From Intestinibacillus sp050255995 (GTDB taxonomy: Bacteria; Bacillota; Clostridia; Oscillospirales; Butyricicoccaceae), in the NCBI GenBank assembly GCA_050255995.1, contig JBFWIM010000068.1, forward strand, positions 1-9,982: 9,982 bases of DNA, given 5' to 3'. The notes under the pieces were generated by a model. The model did not search any database, was not told where the DNA came from, and worked only from the letters and a program-made list of their open reading frames with translations. Of the stretch, positions 6,111 to 9,982 are shown piece after piece. The position numbers were made by a program, and so were the translations under genes. Each line of letters begins with the position of its first letter. The first letter of the stretch is position 1.

Positions 6111-6139
6111 ATTATAGCGGCAGATCACCTGCCTGTCAA
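6111..6139 (-). promoter_or_regulatory. consensus sigma-A promoter of metY with palindromic spacer
   Basis: On the minus strand TTGACA (6139-6134) and TATAAT (6116-6111) are perfect consensus hexamers with a 17-nt spacer. The spacer contains GGCAG-GTGAT-CTGCC (6133-6119), a 5-bp inverted repeat, which could be a repressor operator. Transcription would begin near 6104, giving a 5' leader of roughly 145 nt before metY. Confidence 0.9.
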
Positions 6140-6202
6140 TCCGTCAAACTCCCCAAATTATCCCCGTATATTTATCGGATTTATATGCTTTAAGCGAAGG
6201 TA

Positions 6203-7420
6203 TCAGCTTCCGGAATCCGGCGGCTTTTTTTCCCGCCTGCGCACACGCGGCGGATCGCCCCACTTTTCCGGCGGTACGCCACGTGCGCACAGACGCCTGC
6301 CAACTGCCGACCGCAACAGCGTATACATTACGGAAAAGAGCGGGATGCAGATGATCATGCCCGCAATACCCATCGTGCTGCCGCCAATCGTGACGGCGAC
6401 CAGTACCCAGATAGACGGCAGCCCTACAGAGTTTCCGACCACATGGGGATAAATCAGGTTGCCTTCGATCTGTTGAAGCACCAGAAACAGAATGATGAAC
6501 CAGAGCGCCTGCATCGGGTTTTCGATGAGGATGAGGAATGCGCCGATCAGACAGCCGATAAACGCACCGAAAATAGGGATCAGCGCGGTCGTAGCAATCA
6601 GCGCGCCGACCAGAAGTGCATAAGGAAAGCGAAGCAGAGACATGCTGATGAAAAACATCAGCCCGAGGATCACAGCTTCTGTGCACTGCCCGGAGATAAA
6701 ATTGGAAAAAGTCTGCTGCGACAGCGTGCATACCGACAAAAAGCCGTCGGCCTTTTCCTCTGGCAGCAGTGCATACAGCAGCTTTTTCACCTGCCGCCCC
6801 AGCTTCTCTTTTTGCAGCAGGATATACAGCGCAAAGAAAAGGCCCAGGAAGAAATTGACGATTGCACCGATGATGGAGGAAGCCACGTCGAAGGTAGAGC
6901 CAATCATTGCGCCCGCGCCGTTGTTCATAAAATCCATCGCCGTCTGCCAGACCCTGGCCCAGTCAACTGTATTCCAGTCAAACTCCAGGTTCCCGAGCTG
7001 ATTGGCGAGCACGGGGAACTGAACCTGCAGCGCGGTAATCCAGCCCTGCGCTTTCACAAGGAAGCCCGGCATACGGTCGCTGAGCAGGCCAAACGACCGC
7101 GCGATCTGCGGCACGACGAGCAGCACCACAATGCTCACGATGCCGATCACGAGAGCCAAAGCCAGCACCAGACTGAGCGGACGCCTCCAGTTCCCGGCCT
7201 TTGCCGCACGCCGGCTGCCAAACAGGTTGCGCTCAATGTACGCCATCGGCACGTTGAGGATGAACGCAATACAGCCGCCCAGCAAAAACGGGGCGATCAG
7301 TGAAACAAAGCCGCGCAGCACGCCCGTCACCTTTTGGAAATTTTCCAGCCCCACAAACAGCAAGATGGCGAAGGCGATGAGTGCCGCGATTTTTTTCATA
7401 TTATGTCGGTTGAGATCCAT
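6203..7420 (-). CDS. AI-2E family transporter
   Basis: The 405-aa polytopic membrane protein belongs to the AI-2E transporter (TqsA/YdiK-like, PF01594-type) family. Members have been implicated in AI-2 export or in sodium/proton exchange; the substrate here is unknown. Hydrophobic segments are at about 11-29, 36-57, 82-104, 180-202, 246-262, 265-300 (likely two), 303-318 and 336-368, with the long soluble region between 105 and 180 typical of the family. Family signatures include IPIFGAFIGCLIGA (281-294), QQIEGNLIYPHVVGNSVGL (316-334) and the GIAGMIICIPL segment (351-361). The C-terminal 30 residues are basic and proline-rich, probably cytoplasmic. The ATG at 7420 has only a distant GGAG upstream; Met8 (7399) has no SD at all, so the first is kept. 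It is divergent from the phosphofructokinase gene, and no clear terminator is seen between it and the metY promoter 64 nt downstream. Confidence 0.92.
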   Translation of the reverse strand: MDLNRHNMKKIAALIAFAILLFVGLENFQKVTGVLRGFVSLIAPFLLGGCIAFILNVPMAYIERNLFGSRRAAKAGNWRRPLSLVLALALVIGIVSIVVLLVVPQIARSFGLLSDRMPGFLVKAQGWITALQVQFPVLANQLGNLEFDWNTVDWARVWQTAMDFMNNGAGAMIGSTFDVASSIIGAIVNFFLGLFFALYILLQKEKLGRQVKKLLYALLPEEKADGFLSVCTLSQQTFSNFISGQCTEAVILGLMFFISMSLLRFPYALLVGALIATTALIPIFGAFIGCLIGAFLILIENPMQALWFIILFLVLQQIEGNLIYPHVVGNSVGLPSIWVLVAVTIGGSTMGIAGMIICIPLFSVMYTLLRSAVGRRLCARGVPPEKWGDPPRVRRREKKPPDSGS

Positions 7421-7458
7421 AAGCTTCTCGTGCTCCGTTCTGTTTTCCTTTGTGGTAC

Positions 7459-7467
7459 ATTATACCA
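7459..7467 (-). promoter_or_regulatory. extended -10 promoter of the AI-2E transporter gene
   Basis: On the minus strand TGGTATAAT (7467-7459) is an extended -10 element (TGN plus a perfect TATAAT). No good -35 hexamer is found at the usual distance, which is acceptable for extended -10 promoters. It lies about 38 nt before the start codon. Confidence 0.6.
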
Positions 7468-7517
7468 TAAATATTATATGCATAGCCATAACCATCCTGC
7501 TTTTTTCTGCTTTCCCG

Positions 7518-7546
7518 TTGAGTTTTCCCACTCTCTGGATTATACT
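7518..7546 (+). promoter_or_regulatory. sigma-A promoter of the phosphofructokinase gene
   Basis: TTGAGT (7518-7523) and TATACT (7541-7546) are spaced by exactly 17 nt, 35 nt before the ATG at 7582. It is divergent from the AI-2E gene promoter; the two -10 elements are about 76 nt apart and point outward. Confidence 0.72.
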
Positions 7547-7581
7547 GAAACTATGAAACCTGAAAACGGAGGATTTTGACT

Positions 7582-8655
7582 ATGAAGATCGGTATGCTCA
7601 CCAGCGGCGGCGATTGCCAGGGGCTGAATGCCGCGCTCCGCGGCGTTGCAAAGTCCCTGTACAACGAATTCGATACGAACGTCGCGATCTACGGCTTTTC
7701 CGATGGATACCGCGGCCTGATCGAAGGCAACTGCACGGAAATGCATCCCAGCGACTTCTCCGACATTCTGACGCTCGGCGGCACGATCCTCGGCACGTCC
7801 CGCGAGCCGTTTAAAACCATGCAGCTTCCGCGTGAGGATGGCAGCACCAAGCTCCAGCGCATGCTTGAAACCTACAAAACCATGGAGCTTGACGCCCTGG
7901 TAATTCTGGGTGGCAACGGCACGCATAAAACGGCGAACTTACTGGCTGAAAACGGCGTCAACGTCGTGACGCTTCCCAAAACCATTGACAACGATCTTTG
8001 GGGCACCGATATGTCTTTCGGGTTTCAAAGTGCGGTTGACATCGCCACGAACGTCATTGATTCCATCCACTCCACCGCATTTTCCCACAGCCGTGTGTTC
8101 ATCGTGGAGGTCATGGGGCATAAGGTCGGCTGGCTTACGCTGCACGCGGGCATTTCCAGCGGCGCGGATATCATTGTCATCCCGGAAATCCCGTACCATG
8201 TAGACCGCATTGTGGATGCCATCGAGCAGCGGCATAAGGCGGGCAAGCGTTTCTCCATCCTCGCGGTGGCGGAGGGTGCGATTTCGCACGAGGAGTCCAA
8301 GCTGTCCAAGAAGGAGTTTCGCGCAGCGCGCAGCGGCATGAAACAGCCTTCCATCTCCTACCGTCTGGCGGACGAGATCCACGCGCTGAGCGGACACGAG
8401 ATCCGCGTTACCATCCCCGGCCACTTCCAGCGCGGCGGCAGCCCCTGCGCGTACGACCGTCTGCTGTCCAGCCGGTTCGGCACGGCGGCGGCACGGCTGA
8501 TCCGCGAGGGCAAGTTCGGCAATATGGTTGCCCTTCAAAACGGCAAGATCGTCCCGGTTCCGCTTAAAGACGTCGCAGGCAAGCTCAAAACCGTCCCGCC
8601 GGATTGCGAAATCATTCGGTCCGCGCGTGATCTCGGTCTTTCCATGGGCGACTGA
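7582..8655 (+). CDS. pfkA: 6-phosphofructokinase (group III type, predicted ATP-dependent)
   Basis: The 357-aa cytoplasmic enzyme phosphorylates fructose 6-phosphate to fructose 1,6-bisphosphate, the committing step of glycolysis. Visible features are TSGGDCQGLNAALRG (7-21), YGFSDGYRGL (37-46), LGGTILGTSR (65-74), the phosphoryl-donor motif GGNGTHK (110-116), the catalytic PKTIDNDL (132-139) with D136, MGHKVGWL followed by HAGISSGAD, and the substrate-binding PGHFQRGGSP. G113 at the position equivalent to E. coli Gly104 favours ATP as donor, since PPi enzymes have Asp there; K133 of PKTIDND is instead the residue seen in PPi and group III enzymes, where the E. coli type has Gly. The mixed signature suits group III ATP-PFKs like those of actinomycetes and many Clostridia. 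ATG at 7582 is preferred over an in-frame TTG at 7576 because GGAGG (7568-7572) is 9 nt away from the ATG but only 3 nt from the TTG. It is monocistronic with its own promoter and terminator. Confidence 0.92.
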   Translation: MKIGMLTSGGDCQGLNAALRGVAKSLYNEFDTNVAIYGFSDGYRGLIEGNCTEMHPSDFSDILTLGGTILGTSREPFKTMQLPREDGSTKLQRMLETYKTMELDALVILGGNGTHKTANLLAENGVNVVTLPKTIDNDLWGTDMSFGFQSAVDIATNVIDSIHSTAFSHSRVFIVEVMGHKVGWLTLHAGISSGADIIVIPEIPYHVDRIVDAIEQRHKAGKRFSILAVAEGAISHEESKLSKKEFRAARSGMKQPSISYRLADEIHALSGHEIRVTIPGHFQRGGSPCAYDRLLSSRFGTAAARLIREGKFGNMVALQNGKIVPVPLKDVAGKLKTVPPDCEIIRSARDLGLSMGD

Positions 8656-8669
8656 ATTCTCTGTATTAC

Positions 8670-8698
8670 AGCCGCTCCCCTTTGTGGGAGCGGCTTTT
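8670..8698 (+). terminator. intrinsic terminator of the phosphofructokinase gene
   Basis: AGCCGCTCCC (8670-8679) pairs perfectly with GGGAGCGGCT (8686-8695) around a 6-nt loop, followed by TTTT. It begins 14 nt after the stop codon. The convergent membrane protein gene ends right at 8699, so it may share this hairpin, though the minus-strand U-tract is poor. Confidence 0.92.
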
Positions 8699-9364
8699 CT
8701 ATTCCTTTGGTTCAATATTCTCGTGATAAAAGCTCTCAAACAGCGACATCATGAGTTCCTTTCGCCCGCTCTTCAAATAACGATAACAGAAAACCGCCGT
8801 AAGGACCCCGCCAACCGCGCATACGATCATATCCTGCATCGTATCATGGATTCCGGTAGTCGCGACAAGCTGTGGATCAGGGCCGAACAGGCTCAGGATA
8901 TATTCATAAATCTCCCAGATCACCGCGCTCGACAGGGCAAACATGGCCGCGAACATCGACACAACCGGCGCGTCCGAAGGCTCCTTGCGGTGTCCGGGCT
9001 TGCAGTAGTAAAATACCAGCATGCCCGCAACGGCAAACAGGAATCCGGACGCGCAGTGTAGCGCCTTGTCCAGATAGGGCACCATATCGTATCCGCCGAG
9101 CACGCTGGCGAAAGTGACCGCGACAAACGCAAATACGAGAAAAATAACATTGAACAGATAAACCGCACGCAGATGAAAGCTCCTGTAAATCAGTCCCGGC
9201 ACTGCAGGCAGCGCCAGACCCGCAGCCGCCATGAGCACCAGATAAATCTGCGCGCCATGGGTGAGCACAAAAGCAAGCGCGCCGGCCGTACCCAGATAAT
9301 ACAGTACGAGCGTCACATGATATGCCCGGCGCATCTGCCGCTGTCCGGCATCCGCAAATTGCAT
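8699..9364 (-). CDS. DUF2238/YjdF-like membrane protein of unknown function
   Basis: The 221-aa product is a multi-pass membrane protein with hydrophobic segments at about 17-35, 38-58, 67-88, 101-120, 135-152 and 176-195. Three polar clusters sit at membrane edges: YLDKALHCASGF (97-108), WEIYEYILSLFG (150-161) and GIHDTMQDMIVCAVGG (171-186). The DK..H, WE..E and D..QD pattern resembles the YjdF/DUF2238 family, whose function is not established; acidic and His residues at equivalent positions suggest a metal or catalytic site within the membrane, but that is speculation. The ATG at 9364 follows a GGGGA SD-like run 11 nt upstream, and a promoter lies at 9402-9430. It converges on the phosphofructokinase gene and is divergent from none. 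No functional link to neighbours is evident. Confidence 0.7.
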   Translation of the reverse strand: MQFADAGQRQMRRAYHVTLVLYYLGTAGALAFVLTHGAQIYLVLMAAAGLALPAVPGLIYRSFHLRAVYLFNVIFLVFAFVAVTFASVLGGYDMVPYLDKALHCASGFLFAVAGMLVFYYCKPGHRKEPSDAPVVSMFAAMFALSSAVIWEIYEYILSLFGPDPQLVATTGIHDTMQDMIVCAVGGVLTAVFCYRYLKSGRKELMMSLFESFYHENIEPKE

Positions 9365-9401
9365 GGTCTAACTCGTCCCCTTTCCGTTTCATTTACTTAT
9401 C

Positions 9402-9430
9402 AGTGTAGCGCAGCGTTCCTTCCGCGTCAA
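9402..9430 (-). promoter_or_regulatory. sigma-A promoter of the DUF2238-like gene
   Basis: On the minus strand TTGACG (9430-9425) and TACACT (9407-9402) are separated by exactly 17 nt, 37 nt before the start codon at 9364. Confidence 0.65.
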
Positions 9431-9456
9431 CTGTCCTTTTGCAAATCTTAAGAAAG

Positions 9457-9485
9457 AAAAAGGAGCCGAAACCGGCTCCTTTTTT
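9457..9485 (-). terminator. intrinsic terminator of ribH, bidirectional in form
   Basis: A perfect 12-bp stem pairs AAAAAGGAGCCG (9457-9468) with CGGCTCCTTTTT (9473-9484) around a 4-nt loop. It lies directly after the ribH stop codon and has T-runs on both strands. It separates ribH from the DUF2238-like gene promoter by 26 nt. Confidence 0.92.
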
Positions 9486-9486
9486 G

Positions 9487-9873
9487 TCAAATTTCGCGCA
9501 ACAGGTTGGTCATTTCGATGGCGGTGCACGCCGCGTCATAGCCCTTGTTACCCGCCTTGGTTCCCGCGCGTTCAATCGCCTGCTCGATCGTATCGGTGGT
9601 TACCACGCCGAAGATTGTCGGTACGCCGGTCTCCAGCCCCACAGCGGCAACCCCCTTGGAAACCTCGCTGCACACATAATCGTAATGCGAGGTTGAGCCG
9701 CGGATGACCGCACCCAGGCAAAGCACCGCGTCGTACTTGCCCGAGGCTGCCAGCTTCTTTGCAACCAGAGGAATTTCAAACGCGCCAGGCACCCAGACCA
9801 GCGTCATGTCGTCGTCTTCCACCCCGTGACGGTGCAGCGCATCCTGCGCGCCGCCGATCAGCTTCCTTTTCTT
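9487..9873 (-). pseudogene. ribH: 6,7-dimethyl-8-ribityllumazine synthase, 5' truncated
   Basis: Lumazine synthase condenses the ribityl pyrimidine with 3,4-dihydroxybutanone 4-phosphate in riboflavin synthesis. The core is intact on the minus strand: KLIGGAQDALHRHGVEDDD, then VWVPGAFEIP, GAVIRGSTSHYDYV with the catalytic His, GVVTTDTIEQAIERAG and TKAGNKGYDAA at the C-terminus. The reading frame is open only back to a TGA at 9874-9876, and the N-terminal 25-30 residues usual in the roughly 155-aa family are missing, including the start codon and the FNxxIT substrate-binding segment with its aromatic residue. Only an internal ATG at 9822 is available, without an SD; it would give a 111-aa protein lacking the first strand and helix. 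Sequence upstream of about 9865 is AT-richer and resembles another protein. Either the gene is truncated by rearrangement or the assembly is chimeric here. The other rib genes would lie beyond the edge. Confidence 0.85.
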
Positions 9874-9943
9874 TCATTGCTCCCTGAACGCTCAATTCTT
9901 TATCCATTTCAGGGGAAAGATATATTGAAACTTGCTTTTTCAC
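9865..9943 (-). pseudogene. fragment resembling the N-terminus of a ribbon-helix-helix protein
   Basis: From a GTG at 9943, with AAAGG 8 nt upstream, one frame reads VKKQVSIYLSPEMDKEL and then SVQGAMKEKE before running out of frame into ribH; that frame stops at 9776-9778. The short beta-strand pattern (K-Q-V-S-I-Y-L) followed by SPEMDKEL and an amphipathic helix resembles the start of CopG/Arc-type ribbon-helix-helix DNA-binding proteins, often antitoxins or plasmid/mobile-element regulators. The piece is too short to be sure, and the frame is also open upstream to the edge. It could be a chance match in AT-rich sequence. Confidence 0.35.
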
Positions 9944-9982
9944 CTCTCCGGCCTTTCTCCCAACCTTTGAATTTTGTACCGG

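Noticed and set aside
6443..7303. Long plus-strand open frame (286 codons) opposite the AI-2E gene
   Set aside because: It is rich in Gln, His, Arg and Glu, has no SD or family resemblance, and is a GC-driven shadow of a strong membrane protein gene.
7939..8739. Minus-strand open frame (266 codons) opposite the phosphofructokinase gene
   Set aside because: Antisense shadow; it would read through the terminator and lacks an SD and any family motif.

Overview
This 9,982-base window looks like chromosomal DNA from a low-complexity-free, GC-rich Firmicute, most likely a class Clostridia gut-type anaerobe (Oscillospirales/Ruminococcaceae-like). The evidence is the gene content (CpoA-like glycolipid glycosyltransferases, an AI-2E family protein, a group III-type phosphofructokinase, MetY), GC-biased third codon positions, strong Shine-Dalgarno (SD) sequences, sigma-A type promoters and many intrinsic terminators. 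A run of exactly 100 N marks a scaffold gap of unknown true size, so this is a draft or metagenome assembly. No rRNA, tRNA, insertion sequence or CRISPR array is visible.

Region 1 (106-3001, plus strand) is a tight three-gene operon: a GT4 diacylglycerol glucosyltransferase, a TVP38/TMEM64 (VTT) membrane protein, and a second GT4 enzyme resembling CpoA. Together they probably build mono- and diglycosyl-diacylglycerol for the membrane or lipoteichoic acid anchor; the membrane protein may help handle the lipid. A strong hairpin ends the operon. Region 2 (3076-3838, minus strand) is the wreck of an ABC transporter locus: a substrate-binding protein with a frameshift and a probable internal deletion, the N gap, and the tail of an ATPase with an in-frame TGA. 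Region 3 (4003-4515, minus) is a MacroD-type macrodomain hydrolase with its own promoter.

Region 4 (4663-6139, minus) is metY (O-acetylhomoserine sulfhydrylase) behind a consensus promoter and a leader of about 145 nt. The leader holds an unannotated 22-codon ORF whose last nine residues are MCCCRTNCL. Its cysteine codon run is itself the 5' arm of a perfect 10-bp hairpin whose other arm lies just upstream of the metY SD. This is the most interesting element in the window: a candidate cysteine-sensing translational attenuator.

Region 5 has an AI-2E family permease (6203-7420, minus) divergent from a 6-phosphofructokinase (7582-8655, plus), with promoters for both in the shared intergenic space. 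Region 6 has a DUF2238/YjdF-like membrane protein (8699-9364, minus) and ribH (lumazine synthase, minus), which lacks its N-terminal part and abuts an AT-richer fragment resembling a ribbon-helix-helix protein at the right edge. That junction may be a genuine rearrangement or an assembly chimera.
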